Source of the DNA: Prevotella sp. E9-3
GTDB taxonomy: Bacteria; Bacteroidota; Bacteroidia; Bacteroidales; Bacteroidaceae
NCBI RefSeq assembly: GCF_022024015.1
Contig: NZ_CP091786.1
Location: 2,976,001 to 3,040,000 of the forward strand
Length of the DNA stretch: 64,000 nucleotides
Direction: 5' to 3'
The position numbers and the translations under genes are program-made. Of this stretch, positions 18,501-27,270 are shown in pieces (within the stretch, counting starts at the first letter, position 1; each line of letters opens with the position of its first letter). The notes below the pieces were generated by a model. The model had not been told where the DNA came from. It saw only the letters and a program-made list of their open reading frames with translations, and searched no databases.

Positions 18501-18915
18501 CCACCGTCGTCTGATGGCCCAGTTAGCTCTCCACCTTGCTGAAGATGGTGAGAACGAAAAAGCAGCTGAAGTGCTGGCTCGTACAGAGGAAGCGTTCCCC
18601 AAAGAGAATGTTCCTCACGACTACACCAGTGGTTCATTTGATATGATTCGTGCCTACCTCGCTATCGAACAGGATGCTAAGGCCAAGGATCTGATAGAAC
18701 AGTTGTGGAAAAAGTCAACACAGTACCTGAAATACTACTGCTCTTTGTCGCCAGCTCGCTTCACAGCGGCTCAGAACGACTGTGTATTCCACATGTACAT
18801 TATGAACCACCTAACAGATTTTGCATCTATCATCGATGAGAAACTGGGCAATGAATATAACGCCCAGCTCAACGAGATTGCCCGTGCCTACACAGCACGC
18901 GGTGGCAGATACTAA
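15529..18915 (+). CDS. DUF2723/TMEM260-type membrane glycosyltransferase with TPR-like C-terminus
   Basis: 1128 aa. The N-terminal half has about 12-14 membrane segments, starting with the family signature FWDCPEFI and VGHPPGAPFF. A large extracytoplasmic part follows a central loop carrying RERDYAYAGSFYAF. The last 150 residues are helical and TPR-like. DUF2723 is the bacterial family related to eukaryotic TMEM260, a protein O-mannosyltransferase, so transfer of a sugar to exported proteins using a lipid-linked donor is the best guess. The next gene is a polysaccharide deacetylase 11 bp downstream, which suggests a shared envelope-glycan role. Acceptor and sugar are unknown. Confidence 0.88.
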   Translation: MKQYRLVDNVVGWLTFFIAAFVYCSTIEPTASFWDCPEFITTGYRLEVGHPPGAPFFMLTANLFSQFASDATQVAYWVNMMSALLSATCILFLFWSITHLTRRLLIDKWDELTPAKLVTIEASGLVGALIYTFSDTFWFSAVEGEVYAYSSAFTAVVFWLILKWEDHADEPHSDRWLVLIMYMTGLSIGVHLLNLLCLPAIVLVYYYKKFPDANLKGSCIALLISFALVALVLYGVVPGIITVGGWFELFFVNTLGMPFNTGEYVYILLLVATVLWAVYETQNATDANWKRQNIAFLLAVGMLGIPFYGYGWSAFFIGVITLTVLWFVLNYQTKGNGETKKKVALVTSRFKNTALLCMLMLMIGYSTYAVIVIRSSANPPMDQNSPEDIFTLGDYLGRDQYGQRPLLYGQAYTSQVALDKEGGYCKPRMTSGKPVWQRKEKASEDEKDSYFVVRTKDEYIYAQNMIFPRIWSSNHAQYYESWMGGEISGTQVPYDRCGENIMVKVPSQIDNLSFFISYQCNWMYWRYFLWNFAGRQNDIQGHGEPEHGNWITGISFIDNARLGNQDLLPDDLKENKGHNVFYCLPLLLGLLGLLWQSTRCGQKGVKQFWVVFFLFFMTGLAIVVYLNQTPVQPRERDYAYAGSFYAFAIWCGMGVAAIISMINKLLKKESLVIATLASVVTVLIPVQMASQTWDDHDRSGRYTCRDFGQNYLNSLQEEVTLPNGQKQKSYPIIFTNGDNDTFPLWYNQDTEGVRTDARVCNLSYLQTDWYIDQMVRPAYDSPSLPITWKRLEYCAGTNEYVQIDPRLKNEVLAFYRENPMQARLQFGDEPFELKNILKYWVRSTVSDFHVIPTDTVYVTIDKEAVRRSGMLMQGDSIPDRMVISLKGKGALYKGDLMMLEMIANANWERPIYVATTVGQENYMNLGENFVQEGLANRITPFTTNVGGRVVPGMTNFDTEKTYDNVMHRYKFGGVDAPGIYLDETVMRMCYTHRRLMAQLALHLAEDGENEKAAEVLARTEEAFPKENVPHDYTSGSFDMIRAYLAIEQDAKAKDLIEQLWKKSTQYLKYYCSLSPARFTAAQNDCVFHMYIMNHLTDFASIIDEKLGNEYNAQLNEIARAYTARGGRY

Positions 18916-18926
18916 GGAAGCGGAGA

Positions 18927-19541
18927 ATGATTATAGAGCAGCCTGCCATATACTTACGCTGGATTTATCCGAAAGCGTATTGGAGAATGGACCGTCACGA
19001 ACACTCAGTCTATCTGACGTTCGATGACGGCCCTATCCCAGAGTCTACTCCATTCATTCTTCAAGTATTACGAGAGTTTGGCATCAAGGCCACCTTTTTC
19101 ATGGTTGGCGACAATGTGAGAAAGTATCCTGAACTTTACGAACAGATAGTTAGCGAAGGTCATCAGGTAGGCAACCACACCCACAATCATATCAGTGGAT
19201 TCAGTCACTCTCTTCATGAGTACAGCTACAATGTTGAGAAGGCAAATGCCTATATCCACAGCCACCTGTTCCGCCCGCCTCACGGATGGATTCGTCCTGT
19301 ACAGTATGCGTTGCTTACTCAAAAGAAATATAAGATGGTGATGTGGGATCTTGTGACCCGTGACTATTCTAAGTGGATGACCGCTGAAGATGTAGTGAAC
19401 AATGTGAAGCGCTATGCCCGCAATGGTTCCATCATCACCTTCCACGACTCTCTGAAGTCTATCGAAAAACTTCGCACCGCTCTTCCTCAGAGTATTCAAT
19501 GGCTCAAGGAGCAAGGCTACGAATTCAAGATTTTCAAGTAG
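18927..19541 (+). CDS. Polysaccharide deacetylase (NodB homology, CE4)
   Basis: 204 aa. All CE4 motifs are visible: TFDDGP (catalytic and metal Asp), GNHTHNH (metal His), RPPHGWIRP, a WD segment and IITFHDS. No signal peptide is evident, though a hydrophobic N-terminal stretch (PAIYLRWIYP) may tether it. Likely action is removal of acetyl from N-acetylated glycan, such as peptidoglycan or a lipid-linked sugar. It is co-directional with and 11 bp from the DUF2723 gene and is followed by a strong terminator. Confidence 0.92.
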   Translation: MIIEQPAIYLRWIYPKAYWRMDRHEHSVYLTFDDGPIPESTPFILQVLREFGIKATFFMVGDNVRKYPELYEQIVSEGHQVGNHTHNHISGFSHSLHEYSYNVEKANAYIHSHLFRPPHGWIRPVQYALLTQKKYKMVMWDLVTRDYSKWMTAEDVVNNVKRYARNGSIITFHDSLKSIEKLRTALPQSIQWLKEQGYEFKIFK

Positions 19542-19577
19542 AACCTCCCCCTGTGGTGTATTAATTGAACAAACAGA

Positions 19578-19615
19578 AACTCCCCCCTGTCAATAGTTGT
19601 TGGCAGGGGGGAGTT
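19578..19615 (+). terminator. GC-rich terminator after the deacetylase gene
   Basis: AACTCCCCCCTG (19578-19589) pairs perfectly with CAGGGGGGAGTT (19604-19615), followed by CTTGTTTCTT. Convergent to the ligase gene, so it may serve both strands. Confidence 0.8.
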
Positions 19616-19669
19616 CTTGTTTCTTCTGACTTCGAGTAAAGCTGTTTCTGAAAAACAGCTCACAGTACT

Positions 19670-20983
19670 CTAAAACAGCTTGCGCAGGTCTTTCACGCGC
19701 ACAGCCTTTTTCTCGTCACTGGCACCAAGTGAGCCTTTTTTCACCAGGCGCACCTTGGGAGTAATCAGGATTTCGTCCTTCAGTTGTCGGGTTATCTCCT
19801 TGGCCAAAGCCTGAAGCTGAGTATAGTCGTCGGTATCCAATCGGGCCAACTCTACATCAACGGTCATGATATCGCCCGACTCAACAGTCTCAAGCGTAAT
19901 CAGATAGTCTGTTCCCAGTTCAGGGAAGCCCAACAGGATCTTCTCAATCTGAATGGGGAAGATATTGACACCTTTCAGGATAATCATATCATCGCTTCGT
20001 CCCTGCAAACGAGCAAGACGACGATGATGACGGCCACAGGCACATTCACCAGGAAGAATACGGGTCAGGTCGCGTGTCCGATAGCGCAGCAGAGGCATTC
20101 CCTCACGATTGATGGTAGTGAGCACCAGTTCGCCCAACTGTCCGTCGGGTACAGGTTCGAGCGTCACAGGGTCGATAATCTCAACAATGAAATAATCCTC
20201 CCAGATATGCAGACCGTTCTGCTCAGGACATTCGAAAGCCACACCAGGTCCCATCATCTCTGAAATGCCATAAGAGTTGTAAGCTTTCACTCCCAACTGT
20301 TCCTCGATGCGCTGGCGCTGTTCCTCACTGTGCGGTTCAGCCCCGATACAGAGTACGCGCAGTTTGGTGTCGCGACGCGGGTCAACCCCCTCTTCACGCA
20401 TCACTTCATATACGCGTGATGCGTAGGAAGGGATAGCATGCAGCACCGTCGTACCAAAGTCACGAATGAACTTAATCTGTCGCTTGGTATTACCTGCAGC
20501 AGCAGGAACAGTAAGCATTCCTACCTTCTCAGCTCCATACTGAAATCCCAGTCCGGCTGTGAACATACCATAGCCGGCAGAATTCTGAAACACATCCTCA
20601 GGGCGCGAGCCCACCATCCACAGACAGCGAGCCACGGCCTTCGCCCATTCGTCAAGATCTTTCTGCGTGTGCAGCACCACTGTCGGATTGCCTGTTGTAC
20701 CGCTAGACGAATGCAATCGCACACATTCCTTCAAAGGCACTGATGCCAGTCCGAAGGGATAATGCTCGCGCAAGTCATCCTTTGTGGTAAAGGGCAGTTT
20801 CTTTACATCATCGAGCGTACGGATATCATCGGGTGTGATACCCAATTCCTTGAACCGCTCGCGATAGAACTCAGAGTTCATGCAGTGGCGTACTGTTTTC
20901 TGTAGTCGTTCCAACTGGAGCGCTTCCAACTGGTCTCTCGACATGGTTTCGAGTTCTGGCTCGAAATAGGGTGAATAGGACAT
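19670..20983 (-). CDS. Phenylacetate-CoA ligase family protein
   Basis: 437 aa, typical of PaaK-type adenylating enzymes. The AMP-binding loop SSSGTTGNPTVVLHT, a YGISEMMGPG motif, YRTRDLTRIL and the C-terminal lysine region (KKGSLGASDEKKAVRVKDLR) are present. It activates an aryl or other acid as acyl-AMP and then CoA thioester. In gut Bacteroidales such ligases usually belong to oxidative degradation of aromatic amino acids via 2-oxoacid oxidoreductases, but none is adjacent here. It is last in a minus-strand group after nagB. Substrate is inferred. Confidence 0.92.
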   Translation of the reverse strand: MSYSPYFEPELETMSRDQLEALQLERLQKTVRHCMNSEFYRERFKELGITPDDIRTLDDVKKLPFTTKDDLREHYPFGLASVPLKECVRLHSSSGTTGNPTVVLHTQKDLDEWAKAVARCLWMVGSRPEDVFQNSAGYGMFTAGLGFQYGAEKVGMLTVPAAAGNTKRQIKFIRDFGTTVLHAIPSYASRVYEVMREEGVDPRRDTKLRVLCIGAEPHSEEQRQRIEEQLGVKAYNSYGISEMMGPGVAFECPEQNGLHIWEDYFIVEIIDPVTLEPVPDGQLGELVLTTINREGMPLLRYRTRDLTRILPGECACGRHHRRLARLQGRSDDMIILKGVNIFPIQIEKILLGFPELGTDYLITLETVESGDIMTVDVELARLDTDDYTQLQALAKEITRQLKDEILITPKVRLVKKGSLGASDEKKAVRVKDLRKLF

Positions 20984-21029
20984 GTTATTTTAGGAGTTTA
21001 GGAGTTGGGGTATTTAGGAGTTTAGAAAC

Positions 21030-21824
21030 TTACAGAAGGTTGTTGCGCTCGATATCCTTGAAGTAGCGATATGTGCCTACCTTCAGTTCCTCACAGGCAG
21101 CATCGTCGGCAACGATAATACCATGCTGGTGCAGCTGAAGGGCCGAGATAGTCCACATGTGGTTCACGCTTCCTTCTACAGCAGCCTGGAGAGCACGACA
21201 CTTAGCGTGACCATTCACCAGGATCATCACTTCCTTGGCAGCCATCACAGTGCCTACGCCAACGGTAAGAGCCGTCTTGGGCACCTTATTGATATCGTTC
21301 TCAAAGAAGCGGCTATTGGCAATAATAGTATCGGTAGTCAGTGTTTTCTGACGAGTACGGCTGTTCAGACTTGATCCAGGCTCGTTGAAAGCGATATGTC
21401 CGTCGGGGCCGATACCTCCAAGGAACAGGTCGATGCCACCAGCTTCCTCAATCATCTGCTCATAGTGTGCACACTCGGCAGCAAGGTCGGGAGCATTACC
21501 ATTCAGAATATGGATATTCTCTTTCGGACAGTCAATGTGATTGAACAGGTTGGTGAACATGAATGAATGGTAGCTTTCAGGATGATCCTCGGGCAGTCCT
21601 ACATACTCGTCCATATTAAAGGTAAGCACGTTCTGGAACGATACACGTCCCTCCTGATAAGCCTTTACCAGGCCGCGATACATTCCGATGGGCGACGAGC
21701 CTGTGGGAAGTCCCAACACGAATGGTTTTTCCTTGGTTGGTTTAGCAGCGTTGATACGTTCTACTACATAATTTGCTGCCCACTGTGACATCAAATCATA
21801 ATTAGGTTCAATAATAAGTCTCAT
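21030..21824 (-). CDS. nagB: Glucosamine-6-phosphate deaminase
   Basis: 264 aa, normal length. It converts glucosamine 6-phosphate to fructose 6-phosphate and ammonia. Signature pieces seen are LGLPTGSSP (phosphate loop), [10 protein letters not shown] (catalytic Asp), [19 protein letters not shown] (catalytic His) and ILVNGHAKC. There is no C-terminal nagA-like extension. It is flanked by the M6 protease and the ligase in one direction with gaps of 33 and 46 bp. The gap to the ligase contains three TTTAGGAG-type units and no gene. Confidence 0.97.
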   Translation of the reverse strand: MRLIIEPNYDLMSQWAANYVVERINAAKPTKEKPFVLGLPTGSSPIGMYRGLVKAYQEGRVSFQNVLTFNMDEYVGLPEDHPESYHSFMFTNLFNHIDCPKENIHILNGNAPDLAAECAHYEQMIEEAGGIDLFLGGIGPDGHIAFNEPGSSLNSRTRQKTLTTDTIIANSRFFENDINKVPKTALTVGVGTVMAAKEVMILVNGHAKCRALQAAVEGSVNHMWTISALQLHQHGIIVADDAACEELKVGTYRYFKDIERNNLL

Positions 21825-21857
21825 AATAAAAGTGTTTGTTTTGGTGATTATAGTTGT

Positions 21858-23438
21858 TTATTTGAAAAATTTCTTTATTGTTCCATTAGGTTTTCTTATC
21901 AGATACAAACCTTGGCGAGTGACTGACGATACCTGACGCCCGTTGAGGTCGAAGTATGCATTGGGTGGCGTATCGACCGACATATCAACGATAACCTCTG
22001 TGGGTGTTGAACCGCCCATAAAGTCGAACGATATGAGCCCGTCCTCCGACATACGGATATTGGTAATCGGCTTCGACAGCAGCTTACTGCCCTGGCCATT
22101 CTTGTTTATCATTACTGCTGCAGGAACAGTGGTGTCTGTAAAGGCATCAACGGTTGCGGTAGAGTCAGTGGCATAGGGGAAAGCCGAACCGCTCAGATAA
22201 CTTTTGTTCATCCACGAACCATTCTGATACCTTGGACAAATCTTCTCACTTACCAACTTATCCCATGCTGCATAATCACGATTGTCTGCAGGAACTATCG
22301 AATAGTTAAAGACGCCTGTCGTACCGTTCACCGTATTGTTGGACCACCTCGCAGGAATATAGTTCACATGGTACACCACAAGTCCTTTTCCAGGATTGCC
22401 CAAATCCCATCCCTTCCACTGGCGGTTTTCCAACAGGAGGTATTCGCTATCGGTATGTTTAACCTGATACACCTCGCCTCCGTCATCAACAGTTTTTAGT
22501 CCAGTTATGCTGCTGGGCTCTTTCAGTTCCACAGGATCGAGCCATCCCAACAGCATTTTCTCCAATGGCGAGTAGTTGGGCGGGCACCATCCATAGTTGG
22601 TATAGTTGCCACCATCCATCAAGTCCCACTCATCAACAGCCGAATAAGTCCAACTGGGCACCGGATAGATGTCTGGCAAGCCCAGACTATGCGAGAACTC
22701 GTGACAAATGGTACCGATTCCCATCAGGCGATTGTTAGGCCACAGTTCAGCACTGGATGTATAGTTTGATATTTTATAGTTATCTTGGGCCGAGATAGGC
22801 GAAATAGAGCCAGTGTTTGGCCACAGATAACCATAAGCTACTGGTGAATTAATATTGCCTGAGAATCCGGCGCTGACAATAACTACTTGGTTGATATTTC
22901 CGTCTTCATCCCAGTCATACGGCGAGAGATCCAATCCAGAATTCTCAGTCAAGAACATCTTTATGACAGCAGCGATAGCATCCTTCTGGTGATTCTTGCT
23001 TTTGGAATCCGGATTCTCGTAGGGCTGTGCTTTGTAGTCCACCTTATAAGGACCATAGATGTCAAACTGCAGATTGAACAGTCCGTTCGACTGATCACGG
23101 AAATAGTCGGCCACGCATCCGTAACCTTTTCGTCCGTTCTCGGTATAGCCATGCTCGTTGAAAATCCGGTTATACACGGCCTTCGGATCATTGCTTGTGA
23201 AATCCACATCATCTTTGGCATACGACATCAGCAGCACCAACTGCCTATACGTGCGATTGGCATCCCAATCCTTATAGGGTGTCAGGTGTCGCTTTGCCGA
23301 ACGGTGAGTCGCTGTGGCAGCGTCACCCTCAACATTGGGCATACAGCCGCCACGGCGAATTTCAAACTCCTGAGCAGAAACTGCTAAAGAAGAAAACAGG
23401 ATCAGGGAAGTGAGCAGAAGCCCATTTATTTTCCGCAT
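21858..23438 (-). CDS. M6-type secreted metalloprotease with C-terminal sorting-like tail
   Basis: 526 aa. Signal peptide [20 protein letters not shown] ends at SAQ. The zinc site is [12 protein letters not shown], the HExxHSxGxPD pattern of immune inhibitor A-like M6 proteases. The C-terminus ([12 protein letters not shown] and [10 protein letters not shown], ending IKKFFK) matches the layout of tails in two other secreted proteins of this window and of type IX secretion substrates. The start overlaps the end of the fumarase gene by 13 nt, so the two are coupled. It is likely exported and possibly anchored on the surface. Confidence 0.92.
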   Translation of the reverse strand: MRKINGLLLTSLILFSSLAVSAQEFEIRRGGCMPNVEGDAATATHRSAKRHLTPYKDWDANRTYRQLVLLMSYAKDDVDFTSNDPKAVYNRIFNEHGYTENGRKGYGCVADYFRDQSNGLFNLQFDIYGPYKVDYKAQPYENPDSKSKNHQKDAIAAVIKMFLTENSGLDLSPYDWDEDGNINQVVIVSAGFSGNINSPVAYGYLWPNTGSISPISAQDNYKISNYTSSAELWPNNRLMGIGTICHEFSHSLGLPDIYPVPSWTYSAVDEWDLMDGGNYTNYGWCPPNYSPLEKMLLGWLDPVELKEPSSITGLKTVDDGGEVYQVKHTDSEYLLLENRQWKGWDLGNPGKGLVVYHVNYIPARWSNNTVNGTTGVFNYSIVPADNRDYAAWDKLVSEKICPRYQNGSWMNKSYLSGSAFPYATDSTATVDAFTDTTVPAAVMINKNGQGSKLLSKPITNIRMSEDGLISFDFMGGSTPTEVIVDMSVDTPPNAYFDLNGRQVSSVTRQGLYLIRKPNGTIKKFFK

Positions 23439-25075
23439 GGTGTCCAGGGTTTAAGTTGCTTGAAGAAGTCATTACCCTTATCATCGACAAGAATAAATGC
23501 GGGGAAATCCTCCACATCAATTTTCCAAATAGCTTCCATACCCAACTCTGGATACTCTACACATTCAATACTCTTAATGCTCGACTGCGACAGTACGGCA
23601 GCCACGCCACCGATGGTGCCCAAATAGAAACCGCCATGTTTCTTACAAGCCTCTGTCACCACATCGCTGCGGTTGCCCTTGGCTATCATCACCAGCGAAG
23701 CGCCGTTATCCTGGAACTCATCCACATAGGGGTCCATACGGTTGGCCGTGGTGGGGCCCATCGAACCGCAAGGATAACCTTCGGGAGTCTTGGCAGGACC
23801 GGCATAGAGCACAGGATACTTCTTGAAGTATTCAGGCATGCCCTCACCGGCATCCAGACGAGCCTTCAGTTTGGCGTGGGCAATATCGCGAGCCACGATG
23901 ATGGTACCCTTCAAGTTCACACGGGTAGAAACTGGATATTTCGACAGTTCCTTGCGCACAGCGTCGATACCCTCGTTCAGGTCAATCTCAATACCCTTTG
24001 CGCCCTCACCGGGTTTAGCATATTCTGCAGGAATCAGTTCACAGGGATTTGAGTCCATCTTCTCCAGCCAAATACCATCACGGTTGATCTTAGCCTTGAT
24101 GTTACGGTCGGCCGAACAGCTGACACCCATACCGATAGGACAGCTGGCGCCATGACGGGGCAGACGAACCACACGGATATCATGAGCCAGGGCCTTACCG
24201 CCGAACTGAGCGCCCAAACCAATCTTGTGGGCCTCTTCCAGCAGTTTCTTCTCCAACTCAACGTCACGGAAGGCACGACCAGTCTCATCGCCAGTAGTGG
24301 GCAGAGAGTCATAGTATTTGATAGAAGCCAGTTTCACGGTGAGCAGGTTCTTCTCAGCCGAAGTACCGCCAATCACAAAAGCGATGTGATAAGGAGGACA
24401 AGCGGCTGTACCCAGACTCTTCATCTTCTCCACGAGGAAAGGCAGCAGTGTGCCCTCGTTCTGGATAGTAGCCTTTGTCATGGGGTAGAAATAGGTCTTA
24501 TTGGCCGAGCCACCACCCTTTGCCACCATCACAAAGCGATATTCAGCGCCCTCGGTAGCCTCGATATCTATTTGTGCAGGAAGGTTACAACGAGTGTTCA
24601 CCTCGTCATACATATTCAGCGGTGCATTCTGAGAATAGCGCAGATTGTCCTGTGTGAAGGTATTGTAAACGCCACGGCTCAGTGCCTCTTCATCCTCAAA
24701 ACCTGTCCACACCTGCTGGCCCTTCTCGCCATGGATAATAGCCGTACCCGTGTCCTGACAGAAAGGCAGGATGCCCTTTGCAGCCACATCGGCATTGCGC
24801 AGGAACTGCAGTGCCACATACTTATCATTCTCCGAAGCTTCGGGGTCGCTCAGAATAGCGGCCACCTGCAGGTTGTGCTCACGGCGCAGCATAAATTCCA
24901 CATCGTGGAAAGCCTGTTGAGCCAGCAGTGTGAGAGCCTCTTTCGACACTTTTACTATCTCCTTGCCTTCAAACTCGGCAGTAGTAACGCCCTCTTTCGT
25001 CAGCAGTCTATACTCTGTTTTGTCTTCACCCAACTGAAACATTGGGGCATACTTAAATTCAACTGGTGTTGCCAT
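23426..25075 (-). CDS. Fumarate hydratase, class I (iron-sulfur)
   Basis: 549 aa, the length of single-chain class I fumarases. It interconverts fumarate and malate with an oxygen-sensitive 4Fe-4S cluster. Cluster and active-site regions include [44 protein letters not shown] and the C-terminal-half loop [15 protein letters not shown]. In Bacteroidales this serves the reductive branch from oxaloacetate to succinate. It is first of a probable four-gene minus-strand operon and overlaps the protease gene that follows. Its own promoter lies about 50 bp upstream. Confidence 0.96.
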   Translation of the reverse strand: MATPVEFKYAPMFQLGEDKTEYRLLTKEGVTTAEFEGKEIVKVSKEALTLLAQQAFHDVEFMLRREHNLQVAAILSDPEASENDKYVALQFLRNADVAAKGILPFCQDTGTAIIHGEKGQQVWTGFEDEEALSRGVYNTFTQDNLRYSQNAPLNMYDEVNTRCNLPAQIDIEATEGAEYRFVMVAKGGGSANKTYFYPMTKATIQNEGTLLPFLVEKMKSLGTAACPPYHIAFVIGGTSAEKNLLTVKLASIKYYDSLPTTGDETGRAFRDVELEKKLLEEAHKIGLGAQFGGKALAHDIRVVRLPRHGASCPIGMGVSCSADRNIKAKINRDGIWLEKMDSNPCELIPAEYAKPGEGAKGIEIDLNEGIDAVRKELSKYPVSTRVNLKGTIIVARDIAHAKLKARLDAGEGMPEYFKKYPVLYAGPAKTPEGYPCGSMGPTTANRMDPYVDEFQDNGASLVMIAKGNRSDVVTEACKKHGGFYLGTIGGVAAVLSQSSIKSIECVEYPELGMEAIWKIDVEDFPAFILVDDKGNDFFKQLKPWTPCGK

Positions 25076-25127
25076 AATATCGTTTATATTTATTTGTTTA
25101 GTCGCTATTTGTCAATAAACATGGCTA

Positions 25128-25135
25128 CAAAAGTA
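25128..25135 (-). promoter_or_regulatory. -7 box (TACTTTTG) of the fumarase operon
   Basis: TACTTTTG on the minus strand, 52 nt before the ATG at 25075. From here to 25319 the sequence is AT-rich with nothing recognisable. Confidence 0.7.
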
Positions 25136-25319
25136 CGTTTTTTCTTCGAAAACGCAAAGAATTTACCTCTATTATTTTGACAGCAAGTAGCATATCATAT
25201 TTCTACGAATAGAGAAAGGCCATAGAAAGTTTGGCAGTTTGAAATATAATTTATTTTTCAAAAAAACGACCAAGAAGAACCATTATTTATATAGTTTTTC
25301 AACGAAATCCTTGTAAAAA

Positions 25320-25402
25320 ATCTCAAAAAGGTGTATATTTGCACCACCAAAAATCTCAAAAAGGTGTAAACTATAGCAGGAGAGAAATCTCAAAAAGGTG
25401 TA
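25320..25402 (+). repeat. Three direct repeats, ATCTCAAAAAGGTGTA, 33-34 bp period
   Basis: Identical 16-mers at 25320-25335, 25353-25368 and 25387-25402, each preceded by A-rich sequence. Unlike the 21-bp arrays the unit is not palindromic. It marks the left edge of the accessory island. Confidence 0.92.
25334..25341 (+). promoter_or_regulatory. Orphan -7 box (TATATTTG) inside the direct repeats
   Basis: TATATTTG begins in the last bases of repeat 1 and points right. Only a 7-codon ORF and a terminator lie downstream, so any transcript would be about 130 nt. Confidence 0.4.
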
Positions 25403-25414
25403 AATATCATCATT

Positions 25415-25438
25415 ATGAAGCGTAAAATAATGCTATAA
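25415..25438 (+). pseudogene. 7-codon ORF (MKRKIML), possible remnant of a gene start
   Basis: ATG at 25415 to TAA at 25438, placed 12 nt after the third direct repeat and immediately before a terminator. MKRKI is a common beginning of Bacteroidales AAA ATPases of the DUF4143 group, from memory, so this may be the stub of a lost gene. That reading is speculative. Confidence 0.2.
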
Positions 25439-25440
25439 AC

Positions 25441-25477
25441 AAGCGATGCAGAACTGTCCACCAGTTCTGCATCGCTT
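25441..25477. terminator. Perfect 16-bp terminator hairpin
   Basis: AAGCGATGCAGAACTG (25441-25456) pairs with CAGTTCTGCATCGCTT (25462-25477) around TCCAC. TCTTT follows on the plus strand. It ends either the short plus transcript or the minus-strand lipoprotein gene. Confidence 0.85.
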
Positions 25478-25507
25478 TCTTTAGCTATCGATTGGACGAC
25501 ATTATAT

Positions 25508-25900
25508 TTACTCGCCCCTTTTCTCGATATAATAATTAGGCTTTGAAGGTTTGGCTACACAATTAGTGATCAGGTCTATAGACCAACCAAGAAGTCCACC
25601 AATAAGAATATTACCGAAAGTCCAAGCATTCACTTTCTTCTCAAGTACGACATCTCTATAAGCAGTCTTCTCAGATTGTACCTGAATACGTTGTCCATCG
25701 ATGTGATGGCGATTAACTTGCACGGTATATGGAAGCGTTACGTTTGGATAAGTCTGCATCTCAGTAATAATAGTTACAGGTTCTCTTGTGTCTCCGTCTA
25801 TTGTTACTCTAGGACTACCGCCAGCCACTATTGAAGCACAAGAAGGCATTAATACCGAAATTGCGGAGGCTATTACAAATTGTTTTGCTATTTTTCTCAT
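25508..25900 (-). CDS. Small lipoprotein with C-terminal glycine-rich membrane motif
   Basis: 130 aa. Signal sequence with lipobox (LMPSC, Cys about residue 21) followed by ASIVAGG. A beta-rich middle part is followed by NILIGGLLGWSIDLITNC and an ending with PKPNYYIEK-like charged residues. A GGxxGxxIDxxTxC stretch after a PEGA-like domain is typical of small envelope lipoproteins carried by phages and mobile elements. It lies inside the island, transcribed with the nuclease genes. Function unknown. Confidence 0.75.
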   Translation of the reverse strand: MRKIAKQFVIASAISVLMPSCASIVAGGSPRVTIDGDTREPVTIITEMQTYPNVTLPYTVQVNRHHIDGQRIQVQSEKTAYRDVVLEKKVNAWTFGNILIGGLLGWSIDLITNCVAKPSKPNYYIEKRGE

Positions 25901-25926
25901 AATAAAAAAATTGAATAAGTATATTA

Positions 25927-26043
25927 TTATCTATTTCCTTTCGCCCGGTTATGCGTTTTGCACAGCATCTGGCAGTTTTCTATCGTTGTCGGTCCGTTGT
26001 TGCTCCATGCCGTCACGTGGTCGGCATCCATATTTAAGAGAAA
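25927..26043 (-). pseudogene. C-terminal relic of a second HNH nuclease
   Basis: The minus frame reads about 38 residues ending NGPTTIENCQMLCKTHNR then AKGNR and a stop. This matches the end of the intact neighbour (ENCQMLCRECNRRKGAK) and includes the HNH piece DADHVTAWS against its EGDHITPWR. Upstream the frame is closed by a stop just before FLLN. The DUF262 part is absent. It indicates duplication followed by deletion, or replacement of one nuclease by another. The 26044-26133 gap also holds an AATCAGG-TTTA-CCTGATT hairpin. Confidence 0.8.
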
Positions 26044-26133
26044 CTAATTAGGAAAAAACTGGGAAAATTATTAGCAACGCAATCAGGTTTACCTGATTTT
26101 AGTCAATCATTACAGGGTTTTGCAAGTGAGCCT

Positions 26134-27270
26134 TTATTTAGCTCCTTTTCTTCTATTACACTCTCTGCACAACATCTGGCAGTTTTCAATAACTGTCCGT
26201 CCTTTCTCTCGCCACGGCGTAATGTGGTCACCCTCCATAAATTCATAATCAAACTCTCTGCCACAGGCTGCACATTTATGTCCCTGCTGTTCCCATACAG
26301 CTAGTTTTATATCTTCAGGGAATGCTCGCAAATCGAGATAACGTTCGTCACCAGTCAGTACATAAGGTATAATTCCTGATTGACGTTGAATTTCACTATC
26401 ACGCAGAAGTTCAGAAATCTTTTTCCCCAATGCTGCAGTATCCAAGGTTTCAGAACCATATTTATCATATAGCCAAGCCCAATCCAACCCTTTCATTATT
26501 TTCTTAAATTTCTTCAAATCGAAATTCGTGGTAGCCCAGTTTAATACATTCTGAAAATAAGTCCACAAATTATTTGCATTAGGATCGTGCTGATGACTAG
26601 CCATATAGCCTACAACAGTTTGACGGTGACCATTTCTGGTTTCATGGTCAGCAATCCATTCCAAAGCTACTTTCAAGAAATCCTGACGAATAGGAGTCCC
26701 GTTAACGAGGTCTTTCCCTAAACGGGCCGCTCCACTATTGGTTTTTGAGAAGTGGCGCTTTGCATCACTTACAAAAGGACCTGCATAAATTGCATTGTTT
26801 ATTTCTTGGTCATTCAGCGGTTTACCTGCTATATTAATGGTTTTAAACCATTCCAATTTCTCAGATGCTTCTCCTTCACACACGTAAATTGTCAACGGAT
26901 AATCAAGAATTCGTTTCTGAATATCTACAGGCTGATTGAAAAAGTTCTTGAAATCGTACGAGAATTTTCCTTCAACATATTCACATAGCGAGAGGGTGCG
27001 CTGCTGACCATCCATTACTTCATATGGACATTCAGCATCCTCACTACGTTTCACCCAGTACATCACATTTAGTGGATAACCTTGTAATACGGTATGTATT
27101 ACGGCCTGCTGTTCCTTTTCATTATAGATAAACTCACGCTGATAAGGAGGACGGATATCTAGCAGTCCATTATAACCGCGAACACCTTGTTCATCGTTGT
27201 TAACATAGCCTTTAGTTATTTCGCCAACAGTTACCGTAATCGGTTTAATAGTCATCTTGTCGTTATTCAT
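26134..27270 (-). CDS. DUF262 and HNH fusion nuclease, partner of the methyltransferase
   Basis: 378 aa. The N-terminal DUF262 domain (about 15-230) shows IRPPYQREFIY and the ParB/Srx-like nucleotide-binding motif DGQQRTLSL. The C-terminus is an HNH domain with CAAC, GDHITPW, IENCQMLC and CREC zinc/catalytic pieces. DUF262 is the GmrS/GmrD-type domain of modification-dependent restriction enzymes; HNH cuts DNA. The ATG overlaps the methyltransferase stop as ATGA, so both proteins are made together. Most likely the nuclease half of a restriction or anti-phage module. Base composition is visibly AT-richer than neighbouring housekeeping genes. Whether it cuts unmodified or foreign-modified DNA cannot be told. 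Confidence 0.9.
   Translation of the reverse strand: MNNDKMTIKPITVTVGEITKGYVNNDEQGVRGYNGLLDIRPPYQREFIYNEKEQQAVIHTVLQGYPLNVMYWVKRSEDAECPYEVMDGQQRTLSLCEYVEGKFSYDFKNFFNQPVDIQKRILDYPLTIYVCEGEASEKLEWFKTINIAGKPLNDQEINNAIYAGPFVSDAKRHFSKTNSGAARLGKDLVNGTPIRQDFLKVALEWIADHETRNGHRQTVVGYMASHQHDPNANNLWTYFQNVLNWATTNFDLKKFKKIMKGLDWAWLYDKYGSETLDTAALGKKISELLRDSEIQRQSGIIPYVLTGDERYLDLRAFPEDIKLAVWEQQGHKCAACGREFDYEFMEGDHITPWREKGRTVIENCQMLCRECNRRKGAK

Noticed and set aside
19578-19615. The C6/G6 hairpin as an attachment site
   Set aside because: It is placed right after a gene with T-rich sequence following, no integrase is near and there is no direct copy elsewhere in the window.
24152-25180. 342-codon frame opposite the fumarase gene
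   Set aside because: It is a shadow of a conserved enzyme gene on the other strand, with no motif of its own.
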